In this document: positions 16,826-25,334 of the stretch, piece after piece
Layout of the letters: each line of letters begins with the position of its first letter
Position numbering within the stretch: position 1 is the stretch's first letter
NCBI RefSeq assembly: GCF_016294135.1
Contig: NZ_JAEDCO010000001.1
Location: 124,001-188,000 of the forward strand
Length of the DNA stretch: 64,000 nucleotides
Reading direction: 5' to 3'
DNA from: Methanobrevibacter ruminantium
GTDB taxonomy: Archaea; Methanobacteriota; Methanobacteria; Methanobacteriales; Methanobacteriaceae
Notes under the pieces: model-generated
Seen by the model: only the letters and a program-made list of their open reading frames with translations
Database searches by the model: none
What the model was told of the DNA's origin: nothing
Position numbers and translations under genes: made by a program

Positions 16826-17440
16826 ATGAATTCTGAAAACACCAATACAAGACCACAGTTAACAAAAGACCTAAAAAGTGAAGACTTTAAGGAATACTAT
16901 TTTTTAAAAAAGGAATTAAAAGATTTTTGTAAAAAAGAGGGGTTAAAGGTTAGCGGAAGTAAAAATCAATTAGAAGAAAGGATTATTTACTATCTCGATA
17001 CTGGGAAATCCTTAGATAATTCAAGATCTATCAAAAATAAAAATAATTATTCCAAATCTAATTCAAACAAAGCCACCACTTCTGAAGAAATCACATTGGA
17101 TTCCATTTTAGGTGAAAACTTCAAATGCAGTGAAGATAAAAGAGAATTCTTTGAAAAAGAAATAGGAGAAGGATTCAAATTTAAGGTAAAGTTCCAAAAA
17201 TGGTTAAAGACAAATCCGGATAATACATATCAGGATGCAATCAATGCTTATCATGAACTACAAAACTCAAATGAGAAAACCAAAATAGACAAGCAATTCC
17301 AATACAATCAATACATACGTGATTTTTTCGACGATAATGATGATAAAACATTAAATGATGCCATAAAATGTTGGAAATATAAAAAAAGCATTAAAGGACA
17401 CAATAAATATGAAAAATCTGATTTAGATATATTAAACTAA
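16826..17440 (+). CDS. SAP-domain protein with DUF6434-like region
   Basis: Hypothetical protein of 204 residues. Residues about 18-55 (EYYFLKKELKDFCKKEGLKV, then GSKNQLEERI) resemble a SAP motif, a small DNA-binding helix-loop-helix. A Lys/Asn/Ser-rich linker follows. The second half (FKFKVKFQKWLKTNPDNTYQ) resembles the DUF6434 module often fused to SAP. It follows the HemK-like gene by 28 bases. Its ribosome site is weak. The role is unknown; nucleic-acid binding is inferred from SAP only. Confidence 0.8.
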   Translation: MNSENTNTRPQLTKDLKSEDFKEYYFLKKELKDFCKKEGLKVSGSKNQLEERIIYYLDTGKSLDNSRSIKNKNNYSKSNSNKATTSEEITLDSILGENFKCSEDKREFFEKEIGEGFKFKVKFQKWLKTNPDNTYQDAINAYHELQNSNEKTKIDKQFQYNQYIRDFFDDNDDKTLNDAIKCWKYKKSIKGHNKYEKSDLDILN

Positions 17441-17546
17441 ACATAATTGTATATATTAAATTAATTAAGAAAATATTTAAAAATTTAAAAATCCTATTTA
17501 ATCATATAATCTAGCAAAATTAATCAAAATTGGAGATGGATGATTT

Positions 17547-18275
17547 ATGAATTTAGAGGAGAAAAATTCAAGAGAAATAGAAGACTTTCTTAAATCAAAA
17601 GGTGCAGAAGTAGTTGGTTTTGCTAGTTTAGAAGGTATAAGAAACGTTCCAAAGGAGTATCCAAACAGCATTTTAATAGGTATCCCAATAGAAAAGGAAG
17701 CATTGAAAACCATTTATACCGATGACCAGTCCACATATGTTGAAGCCATGAAAAGTTTGGCATTGAAACTGAATGACATAGTTCTTGAAGGTGAAGATTA
17801 CATTAAGGAAAACATGAATTACAATGCATTGGCAATGTCACGTGAAAGGATTGCTAAGGATTTTGAGGGTTTGGCAAGCAAAATCCCTCATAAGACAACA
17901 GGTACAAGATCTGGACTTGGCTGGATAGGAAGATGTGCATTGCTCATCAGCCCAACTTATGGGGCAGCACTTAGATTATCCACAATTCTTACTGACATGC
18001 CTATAAAAGTAGGCACCCCAATAGATGATTCATTATGTGATGACTGTACAGATTGCCAAGACGTTTGTCCGGTTGATGCAATACATGAAGTTAAATGGGA
18101 CTCCAGAAAAGAAAGGGAAGAGTACTTCGATGCAGAAAAATGCTTTGAATTCATAAAGAAGGAAATGCAAAGAACTCATGGAAAGAGCTTATGTGCAAAA
18201 TGTGGTCTGGCTTGCCCTTACACTAAAGAATACTTAGGAATAGAAACCGACAGGGATTTAATTAAGGAAATATGA
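17547..18275 (+). CDS. QueG-like double 4Fe-4S cluster protein
   Basis: Fe-S oxidoreductase related to epoxyqueuosine reductase. The 242 residues include TRSGLGWIGRCALLISP and cluster motifs CDDCTDCQDVCP and CAKCGLACPY that would bind two 4Fe-4S clusters. It is shorter than bacterial QueG (about 350-380) and lacks its C-terminal repeats. Archaea use archaeosine rather than queuosine, so a different substrate is likely. A GGAGATGGATGATTT leader precedes the ATG. I infer a redox role with an unknown partner. Confidence 0.85.
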   Translation: MNLEEKNSREIEDFLKSKGAEVVGFASLEGIRNVPKEYPNSILIGIPIEKEALKTIYTDDQSTYVEAMKSLALKLNDIVLEGEDYIKENMNYNALAMSRERIAKDFEGLASKIPHKTTGTRSGLGWIGRCALLISPTYGAALRLSTILTDMPIKVGTPIDDSLCDDCTDCQDVCPVDAIHEVKWDSRKEREEYFDAEKCFEFIKKEMQRTHGKSLCAKCGLACPYTKEYLGIETDRDLIKEI

Positions 18276-18731
18276 TTTAAAATCTAATTAATTTTAATTT
18301 GCTTCTTTGAATAGGCGTTATAGGGGGTTTTGCTATTTTTAATGGAAGTCCATTAGATTTTTACAAAGAAGAACTGCCCAGATTCACGATTTTATCAAGA
18401 AACATTTTGAATTATTTGAAAGAGGGAAAAACACTTGAAGAAGCTTGCGCTAAGGCAGGTGTTGTTCAAAATGAGTTGAATATTTGGAAGCTTTGGGCAG
18501 ATAAAGGTTTGCAGCCTTATGCAGATTTCTTTAGAGAAATTCAAAATTATAGATGATTTCAACAAGATATGAAAATAAATTGCAATTTGAAAAAATAATT
18601 AAAAATAAAGTTTAAAGAATATAATAAAAATATCAAAAGAATTTTAAAAAATAATTAAAAGTTTAAAGAATATAATAAGAATAAAAAAAGAATTAAAAAA
18701 AATAGAAAAATTTATTTAAAATTAAATAAAT
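18276..18731. other. Intergenic, 456 bp, with gene fragment
   Basis: The first 280 bases contain an open reading frame without a start codon (listed separately). From 18560 to 18731 the DNA is poly-A/T rich and contains short repeats of a TTTAAAGAATATAATAA-type phrase at about 18612 and 18661. No further gene seen. Confidence 0.5.
18311..18556 (+). pseudogene. Orphan C-terminal gene fragment
   Basis: After a TGA at 18308-18310 the frame stays open for 81 codons to a TGA at 18554. It has protein-like composition (LDFYKEELPRFTILSRNILN, then KLWADKGLQPYADFFREIQN) but no ATG or GTG anywhere and no TTG before codon 33. The middle (LKEGKTLEEACAKAGVVQNE) looks like a helix-turn-helix. It could be the tail of a decayed gene, or a small gene with an unconventional start: an AGGGGG stretch lies ahead of an in-frame ATT at 18335. 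I cannot name the family. Confidence 0.55.
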
Positions 18732-19595
18732 TTATTGGATTTCAGCATTGAAGACCAATGCTGCAGGTCCTTTCATGAATGCTCCGAGTTCTCCGTCCTC
18801 TTCATAGACATTAAACTCTAAGTCTCCACCAGGTAAGTGAAGAAGAACTTCATTATCAAAAAGACCTAATTTTACACCAGCAAGGGCCGTTGAAGTTGCA
18901 CCGGTACCACATGCAAGTGTAACACCAGCACCACGTTCCCAAGTTCTCATTTTTCCTTCATTCTTGCTTATAACTTCAACAAAATGAACATTGATCTTTT
19001 CTGGGAATACTTCATGGCATTCAATAGCTGGGCCATATTTGTCAATGTCAATAGCATCAACATCATCAACAAAGAGGATTGCATGAGGATTTCCAACATT
19101 GACACAAGTTGCCTTGAAGGTGGTGTCAATAACATCAAGGTCACCGTCGACAAACTCCTCTGAATCTGCAATCATTGGAATTTGTGGAACTTTGAATGTT
19201 GATTTGCCCATATTGACCTTAAAGAGAACAGGTTCACCATCTTCTACAGTAATTTCAATGGTCTTGATACCTGATTTGGTTTCAACGGTCATTGTTTCCT
19301 TTTCAACGATTTTATTTCTGTAAACGAAATCTCCGAAACAACGGATACCATTTCCACACATTTCAGCTTCAGATCCATCTGGATTGAACATCCTGTATCC
19401 AATGTCTGCCACTTCAGATGGCACTACAAATAATACTCCATCTCCACCCACACCAAAGTTTCTGTGGCATAATTGTCTGCATGCTTCAGCTTTGTCTGCT
19501 TCTGGAATTTGTTCCCCTTGACTTTCATCTATAATAGGGAAATCATTACCGATACCATGCATTTTAGAGAATTTTAAACCTTTTAAATCTACCAT
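18732..19595 (-). CDS. dapF: Diaminopimelate epimerase
   Basis: Converts LL- to meso-diaminopimelate in lysine synthesis. The 287 residues contain the two catalytic Cys motifs, EMCGNGIRCFGDFVY and TLACGTGATSTALAG, and start FSKMHGIGNDF after a short leader. Length is normal. AAGGTGATAGA precedes the ATG at 19595 and overlaps the end of lysA, so dapF is translated from the lysA mRNA. Lysine is also a component of the pseudomurein cross-link in these methanogens. Confidence 0.97.
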   Translation of the reverse strand: MVDLKGLKFSKMHGIGNDFPIIDESQGEQIPEADKAEACRQLCHRNFGVGGDGVLFVVPSEVADIGYRMFNPDGSEAEMCGNGIRCFGDFVYRNKIVEKETMTVETKSGIKTIEITVEDGEPVLFKVNMGKSTFKVPQIPMIADSEEFVDGDLDVIDTTFKATCVNVGNPHAILFVDDVDAIDIDKYGPAIECHEVFPEKINVHFVEVISKNEGKMRTWERGAGVTLACGTGATSTALAGVKLGLFDNEVLLHLPGGDLEFNVYEEDGELGAFMKGPAALVFNAEIQ

Positions 19596-19611
19596 TCTAT
19601 CACCTTAACAT

Positions 19612-20895
19612 CTATTGTAAGTGGTCAGGAACAGATTGTTTTTCAAAGATGTCATCGTAGCTTTGTGCTTCACGGATTACGAAAGACTCTCCATTTTTAA
19701 CAAGAATCTCTGCTGGAAGAGGTCTTGAGTTGTAATTGGAAGCCATAGTGTAACCGTATGCACCAGCATTCAAGATTCCTAAAATGTCTCCTTCTTCAAT
19801 ATCTGGAAGAGGTCTGTCTCTTGCAAACAAGTCACCGGATTCACAGACATTTCCTGCAACATCCACTTCTTGAGTTGGCTCTTCATTCATTTTGTTTGCA
19901 ACTACAATGTGATGGTAGGAATCATACATAGCAGGTCTGAGCAAGGTGTTGAATCCAGCATCTACACCGATGAATTTTCTGTAGCTTTCCTTTACACTGT
20001 TTACTTCAACTAAAATAACAGAAGCGTCACCTACAATGTATCTGCCTGGTTCAAGGTATAAGGTAGGTTCTCCCATATCAAACTCTTCTAATTTTTCTTT
20101 GAATAATTTGACGTTTTCTTCTGCAAAGTGTTCCAAGTCAAGCAATTCTTCATCAGGAGTGTATGGAATTCCAACTCCTCCACCGAAGTCAATGAATTCA
20201 AAGTCAATTCCTGCTTCTTGGTGAACTTTTCCTGCAATGTTCATAGTGGATTCAATAGCTAATTTGAATGGTTCTGGGTCTAAAATACCTGAACCGATGT
20301 GAGAGTGCATACCTACAGGTTCAAATCCTAATTCCTTAGCTAATTTGTAAATCTCTACAGCTTCGGTTTCCATAATACCGAATTTACTCATTTCTCCACC
20401 GGTAATGCAGTGACCGTGGTGACCAGCACCTACCATAGGGTTTACTCTGAATGAGATTTTTTTGCCATTAGGATCAATGCTTTCTGCAAGTCTTTTAAGT
20501 GCGGAAACTGAGTCAATGTTCAAGATTACATCTTCACTGTTTACGTAATCCATTTCATCGTTTCTAATGTTGTTTCCTGTAAATAGGATTCTGTCTCCAG
20601 AGAATCCCATTTTTTTACAGATGTATACTTCTCCAGGAGATACAGCATCAATGCAACATCCTTCTTCCTCAAGGATTTTTAAAACAGCGATGTTTGTATT
20701 TGCTTTACAAGCATAGAATACTTTGAATTTAGGATAAAATTTAGTGAAAGCGTTATAGAATCTGTTGTAGTTGTCCCTAATTCTTTCTTCATCAATTACA
20801 TAGATAGGAGTGCCATACTGTTCTACAAGATCACATGCATCAGCACCGCCAATATCTAAATGGCCTTTGTCATTTATTTTTATATTTAAATCCAT
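19612..20895 (-). CDS. lysA: Diaminopimelate decarboxylase
   Basis: PLP enzyme for the last step of lysine synthesis. The 427 residues show the PLP lysine in VFYACKANTNIAVL, the glycine-rich GGGVGIPY phosphate site, HSHIGSGI, and the C-terminal CESGDLFARDR and GAYGYTMASNYN motifs. Length is normal. CGGAGGCACAAA precedes the ATG. It is the first gene of the lysA-dapF operon; an AATATATAATG-type TATA region lies about 25-40 bases before the ribosome site. Confidence 0.97.
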   Translation of the reverse strand: MDLNIKINDKGHLDIGGADACDLVEQYGTPIYVIDEERIRDNYNRFYNAFTKFYPKFKVFYACKANTNIAVLKILEEEGCCIDAVSPGEVYICKKMGFSGDRILFTGNNIRNDEMDYVNSEDVILNIDSVSALKRLAESIDPNGKKISFRVNPMVGAGHHGHCITGGEMSKFGIMETEAVEIYKLAKELGFEPVGMHSHIGSGILDPEPFKLAIESTMNIAGKVHQEAGIDFEFIDFGGGVGIPYTPDEELLDLEHFAEENVKLFKEKLEEFDMGEPTLYLEPGRYIVGDASVILVEVNSVKESYRKFIGVDAGFNTLLRPAMYDSYHHIVVANKMNEEPTQEVDVAGNVCESGDLFARDRPLPDIEEGDILGILNAGAYGYTMASNYNSRPLPAEILVKNGESFVIREAQSYDDIFEKQSVPDHLQ

Positions 20896-21083
20896 TTTGT
20901 GCCTCCGATAAAAATAATATATAATGAATAATTATCTTTAATAATTATCTATAATAATCTAAAAATAAGTTTTCAATAAAATTCTATTTAAACTAATATA
21001 TAAAATTATTTAAGGAAATTGATTCTCCGACGAAAAATTAATTTTATTAGGAAATTGAAACAAATAATACTATAGGTGAGAAA

Positions 21084-21521
21084 ATGAATGGTAAAAAGGA
21101 CTGGGGATTGACTGTAAGAGGAGTAGTTAGAGAAGGAGATAAGATACTAATCCTTAGAAGACATCCAAAATCAAGAAACAATCCTCATAAGTATGAGCTT
21201 CCTGGAGGAAAAGTGGATCCTGGCGAGTTCTTTGATGTGGCATTGATAAGGGAATTCAAGGAAGAGACTAACCTTGATGTTAATATAGAAAGCTTGTTTG
21301 AAGTTGTTCAAGATGAATTCATAAGCAGAAGAACAAATCAACCAATAAGCACAGTTCAATTGATGATGAATCTTGAAATATTGAGTGGAGAGCTTCAGAT
21401 AAGCGATGAGCATGATGATTTCAAATGGGTAAGCAATGAAGAATTAAAAGAGCTTTACAATGAGGATATGATTACTCCTACACTTAGAAAAACTTTAGAA
21501 AAAAGAGATTTTGAGATTTGA
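21084..21521 (+). CDS. Nudix hydrolase
   Basis: Second Nudix enzyme of the window, 145 residues. The Nudix box is visible: GGKVDPGEFFDVALIREFKE followed by ETNLDV. The N terminus (WGLTVRGVVREGDKILILRR) resembles MutT-like and ADP-ribose-type members. AGGTGAGAAA precedes the ATG. It stands alone between lysA and a convergent membrane protein gene. Its substrate is not predictable from sequence. Confidence 0.9.
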   Translation: MNGKKDWGLTVRGVVREGDKILILRRHPKSRNNPHKYELPGGKVDPGEFFDVALIREFKEETNLDVNIESLFEVVQDEFISRRTNQPISTVQLMMNLEILSGELQISDEHDDFKWVSNEELKELYNEDMITPTLRKTLEKRDFEI

Positions 21522-21588
21522 ATAAATCCCATTATCTTTTTTAGTCTCTTAACTTTTTTTAATCTTAAAATTTTTTAAATTAAGCATA

Positions 21589-22233
21589 CTATTTTTCATA
21601 TAAGCGTCCAACATAAGGATTTAAATGAGTTTGAATAACCTTTACAATAGGCCCAATTATTAGAGCAGAAATGATTGTCCCTTCACGGACTCCTGCAAGG
21701 TATCCCAAGAATACAATTGACAAAACAGCTGCGGTAATTACAAAACTAGTATCAACAAAAGGTTTTACCTTTGGAAACTCCTTTTTCAAAACCTTTGAAA
21801 TGGCTACGATTATTCCATCCGGAGGAAGATAAACCACTTCCGTTTGAACCTCCAGCATCACACCAAAAGCAACCACTACACAGCTTAAGAGAAGTGTTGC
21901 AAATTGACTTAAATAATCTGCAGGATTCAAGAAACTTACCAACATCATTGAAAAGTCCAAGGTAAGGGAAAAGATTGTTCCCACGATTATCTGAAGATAC
22001 TGTCTCTTTTCAAATCCGCTTCTTAGAAGGATTATCTGTACAGCTATAAAAATAACATTAAAGATCAAGCATACTGTTCCAACACTCATTTTCAATATCA
22101 GACTTGAAACATAAGGAAGACAAATGATAGGGGAAGTCCCCAAATTTGCTTTTATTGATATTGCTCCACCTAAGGATATTAAAAACAGTGAAAATAAGTA
22201 AATGACGTATCTTGAAATCTTTTTTATTTGCAT
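21589..22233 (-). CDS. YczE/YitT-like integral membrane protein (DUF6198)
   Basis: Membrane protein of 214 residues with about five or six helices, starting with VIYLFSLFLISLGGAISIKA. The GGAISIKANLGTSPI opening and VYLPPDGIIVAISK segment are typical of the YczE/DUF6198 group. Function is unknown; a transport role is often assumed. There is no good ribosome site before the ATG. It is convergent with the Nudix gene and stands alone on the minus strand. Confidence 0.85.
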   Translation of the reverse strand: MQIKKISRYVIYLFSLFLISLGGAISIKANLGTSPIICLPYVSSLILKMSVGTVCLIFNVIFIAVQIILLRSGFEKRQYLQIIVGTIFSLTLDFSMMLVSFLNPADYLSQFATLLLSCVVVAFGVMLEVQTEVVYLPPDGIIVAISKVLKKEFPKVKPFVDTSFVITAAVLSIVFLGYLAGVREGTIISALIIGPIVKVIQTHLNPYVGRLYEK

Positions 22234-22349
22234 AAAATATAGTTTGCTTTAAAATACTTAAATAATTTTTTAAAAAAAATAAGGAAAATGTTGCAAAAAA
22301 GTAAAATAAAAAAGTAAAAGATAAAAGAAAAGATAAAATTATGAAAGAA

Positions 22350-23339
22350 TTAATGATAACAAGTGCTTTTCTTAGTCCTATAGCAATTATTGCACATCAA
22401 GCATCTTGATTCTCCAGAGCCCTCCTCTTTCCAATTCTTTAGGAAATCATTCTCTGCTACAAATGGCCTGTACATGGACATGAATTCAATATTGGTTCTA
22501 TTCAATAATTCATTCATATGTTCCATGTTTCTAAATCCGCCACCTACAATAACTGGAACCTTAACAGTATCAATCAATACATTGGTATAGTCAATCAATT
22601 CCTCTTCAGAAGATAATTTCTTAGTGAAATATAAAGGTGATAGAGGTCTTGTAACCTGTATGCTGTCAACACCTACCTTTTCAAGCAATTTACATGCTTC
22701 AATACTTTCTTTTGCATCAAAACCATCTTTTCTCTCATCAAATGTATTAACCTTACATGAAATGTGCAAATCCAAATTGTCTTTCATTACTTTAATCAAT
22801 TCCAAAATCAATCTTAGCCTATTGAATACATTTCCACCATAATTATCCTCTCTTTGATTATAATAAGGATTGATCATCTTTGATAGGTAGAAATTATTTC
22901 CTAGGGATAATTGAATGCCATCAAAACCAGCATATTTCAACATTTGAGCAGATGAGATGATGTCTGATTGTATTTTCCTAATGTCTTCAATTGTTAAGTC
23001 ATTTACGGGAATGTCCAAATCAATTCCCCAGTTATATTTGATGAATTCGACCTGACCTAAGATAGGAACATCATAATCATGACATATTTCAGAAATTTTC
23101 ATTGCCATTTTCATGAAATTAGGATTATGCATCCTGCTTGAATGCTCAATAAATTTATCCTTGGGATAAATGGAAAATAGCTCAGAACTAATTAAACCTA
23201 CACCACTTGAAGCTATTTTATCATAACGATCATAAATGGAATATGAGTCATTCTGTTGGGATTCCCATAATCCAGTTCTCATAATCCGACTGTTGAGACT
23301 TAAATCTCCTAATTTAACTTTATCAAATATGCTTTTCAT
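22350..23339 (-). CDS. Old-yellow-enzyme family flavin oxidoreductase, copy 1
   Basis: FMN-binding TIM-barrel enzyme of 329 residues. Evidence includes the barrel start LGDLSLNSRIMRTGLWESQQ, FDGIQLSLGNNFYLSKMINP, NQREDNYGGNVFNR, and VPVIVGGGFRNMEH near the phosphate site. The protein ends in a Cys cluster, CLMCNNCYRTKKSTC, with no further domain, unlike larger relatives (FadH, BaiCD) that continue into FAD/NAD domains. It is a close paralogue of the gene at 23493 and lies 150 bases downstream of it. Substrate unknown. Confidence 0.88.
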   Translation of the reverse strand: MKSIFDKVKLGDLSLNSRIMRTGLWESQQNDSYSIYDRYDKIASSGVGLISSELFSIYPKDKFIEHSSRMHNPNFMKMAMKISEICHDYDVPILGQVEFIKYNWGIDLDIPVNDLTIEDIRKIQSDIISSAQMLKYAGFDGIQLSLGNNFYLSKMINPYYNQREDNYGGNVFNRLRLILELIKVMKDNLDLHISCKVNTFDERKDGFDAKESIEACKLLEKVGVDSIQVTRPLSPLYFTKKLSSEEELIDYTNVLIDTVKVPVIVGGGFRNMEHMNELLNRTNIEFMSMYRPFVAENDFLKNWKEEGSGESRCLMCNNCYRTKKSTCYH

Positions 23340-23492
23340 ACAAATTAATTAGGTAAAAATAGTATAAAAAAGACAAGTTATTTAAAACTTACTTATAAGA
23401 TACTTCAATACATAAAAAAAAGCGCAAAAATAATAAAAATTAATAAAAACAGCACAAAAATAAAAAAGGAAAGAAAAAAGAGAAAAAATAGA

Positions 23493-24494
23493 TTATTTAA
23501 ATTTAAAACAAGTGCTCTCTTTTTTAGAGTAACAATTGTTACAGCTTTGACAAATTGAAACTCCATCACCATTTGCTTTCCAATCAGCTAAAAAGTCTGG
23601 CTGAGCAACAAATGGCTTGGACATGGATAAGAATTCCACTTTTGAATCATTTAAAACATCATTCATTGATTTCATATCCCTCATTGAACCGCCTAAAATG
23701 ACTGGAACATCAATCTCATCAATCAATTTATCCACATACACAAGGAAAGGATTTCTATCATTGCCGTCATAAAGATAGGATATTGTCCTTGCAGTCAATT
23801 GAATGCTGTCAACACCTGCCTTTTCAAGTTCCTTTGCAACCTTGATACTTTCTTCAGGAGTCATTCCATTTTTCCTTACATCCCAAGGATTTATTCTGCA
23901 ACTAACATGGAAATCCATAGTCTTTTTAAGAACCTTGATTATCTCAGAACAAATTCTTACACGATTTTCTGTATTTCCCCCATATTGGTCCTTTCTTTGG
24001 TTGAAATAAGGGTTGATGAACTTTGCAAGATAAAAATTGTTTCCAATGTCTATCTGCATACCATCAAAGCCTGCAAAAGAGAACTTTTTAGCTGCCATAA
24101 TAACATCTGCCTGAAGACGTCTTATTCCTTCCAAGCTTATGTCATTTGCTTCAACCTTTTGATTCAATCCATCATTATAATAAAAGAATGCTAATTGGCC
24201 AAGAACAGGCACATCATGATTGTGGCAGATATCTGTAATTTCCTTATAATCCTTTACAAAACCCTTATAGTTCACATTATTGCAGTATTCAGCAAATCTG
24301 TCTCTTGGATCAAATACAAACATTTCTGAATTGATCAAACCTACACCGCTTTTAGCCATCTTTTCATATCTGTCAAAGACTTCACTCTTTAAAAATCCGC
24401 CAGCTTCTGTTTGTCTTTCCCAAGTCCCTGTTCTTATGATACGGCTTTTTAACTTTAAATCCCCTAAACTACATTCATCAAATATATCTTTCAT
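23493..24494 (-). CDS. Old-yellow-enzyme family flavin oxidoreductase, copy 2
   Basis: Paralogue of the previous gene, 333 residues, with matching landmarks: LGDLKLKSRIIRTGTWERQ, FDGMQIDIGNNFYLAKFINP, NQRKDQYGGNTENR and VPVILGGSMRDM. The C-terminal motif is CQSCNNCYSKKESTC. The start at 24494 follows AGTGATAATT; the upstream GTG at 24503 is part of that site. The two copies probably arose by tandem duplication. The Cys motif may hold a 4Fe-4S cluster as in the FadH group, but spacing (C-x2-C-x2-C-x6-C) differs. Confidence 0.88.
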   Translation of the reverse strand: MKDIFDECSLGDLKLKSRIIRTGTWERQTEAGGFLKSEVFDRYEKMAKSGVGLINSEMFVFDPRDRFAEYCNNVNYKGFVKDYKEITDICHNHDVPVLGQLAFFYYNDGLNQKVEANDISLEGIRRLQADVIMAAKKFSFAGFDGMQIDIGNNFYLAKFINPYFNQRKDQYGGNTENRVRICSEIIKVLKKTMDFHVSCRINPWDVRKNGMTPEESIKVAKELEKAGVDSIQLTARTISYLYDGNDRNPFLVYVDKLIDEIDVPVILGGSMRDMKSMNDVLNDSKVEFLSMSKPFVAQPDFLADWKANGDGVSICQSCNNCYSKKESTCFKFK

Positions 24495-24552
24495 AATTAT
24501 CACTATATTCTATTAGAAATTAAAATATTAAAAAAATAGAAAGAAGAAAATA

Positions 24553-25326
24553 CTAGTAATTGTATTTATCCTCTATTATTTGACCATCTTTGATCTTTAT
24601 GGTTCTTTCTGCCAAAGCAGCAACACCATTATCGTGTGTAACTATAATTAAAGTCACATTATAACGCTCATGCATTTCCATAAGCAAATTCAATATCATT
24701 TCTCCTGTTTTTGAATCAAGAGAACCTGTTGGTTCATCTGCTAAGATAATGGAAGGGTTATTTACCAATGCCCTTGCAATAGCTACCCTTTGACGTTGAC
24801 CACCAGACAACTTATTAGGCCTTTGCTTTTTCTTATCCTCCAATCCTACAGCACGAATAATTTCGCTTGCCTTTTCCTTCATCTCCTTATTGGACATTCC
24901 GGTAGGGAGTAATGGAATCTGAACATTGTCAAAAACGGACAAGTTAGGAATAAGGTTATGCAATTGGAAAACAAAACCTATTTTTTCCTGTCTGAATTCG
25001 CTTAAATCCTTCTCTTTAACAAGGTCGATGCCATCGATATAAATCTTTCCTCTAGTAGGCTTATCCAAAGCCCCAAGCATATTTAGGAGTGTTGATTTTC
25101 CAGAACCTGAAGGTCCAATGATGGACACGAATTCCCCTTCAAAGATATCCAGGTTTACTCCATTCAATGCCTTAACAGTTCCTTTGTCGTACTCCTTTAC
25201 AACATCAAATAGGCTGATTAATGGCTCTTCATAATAATATTCCTCGCCATCCTCACCGATGAAGGTTTCATTATAGATATACTCCTCATCAGGATATGCA
25301 TTCTCATTTTCTATGTAACCATCCAT
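24553..25326 (-). CDS. ABC transporter ATP-binding protein (MacB/LolD type)
   Basis: Energy subunit of an ABC exporter or lipoprotein-release-type complex. The 257 residues contain Walker A GPSGSGKSTLL, signature LSGGQRQRVAIARAL, Walker B IILADEPTGSLDS and the switch histidine (VTHD). The first ~38 residues are an unusual acidic, tyrosine-rich tail (ENENAYPDEEYIYNETF) before the normal start of the domain. AGGTGATTTT overlaps the stop of the permease gene, so the two are translationally coupled. Confidence 0.95.
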   Translation of the reverse strand: MDGYIENENAYPDEEYIYNETFIGEDGEEYYYEEPLISLFDVVKEYDKGTVKALNGVNLDIFEGEFVSIIGPSGSGKSTLLNMLGALDKPTRGKIYIDGIDLVKEKDLSEFRQEKIGFVFQLHNLIPNLSVFDNVQIPLLPTGMSNKEMKEKASEIIRAVGLEDKKKQRPNKLSGGQRQRVAIARALVNNPSIILADEPTGSLDSKTGEMILNLLMEMHERYNVTLIIVTHDNGVAALAERTIKIKDGQIIEDKYNY

Positions 25327-25334
25327 AAAATCAC

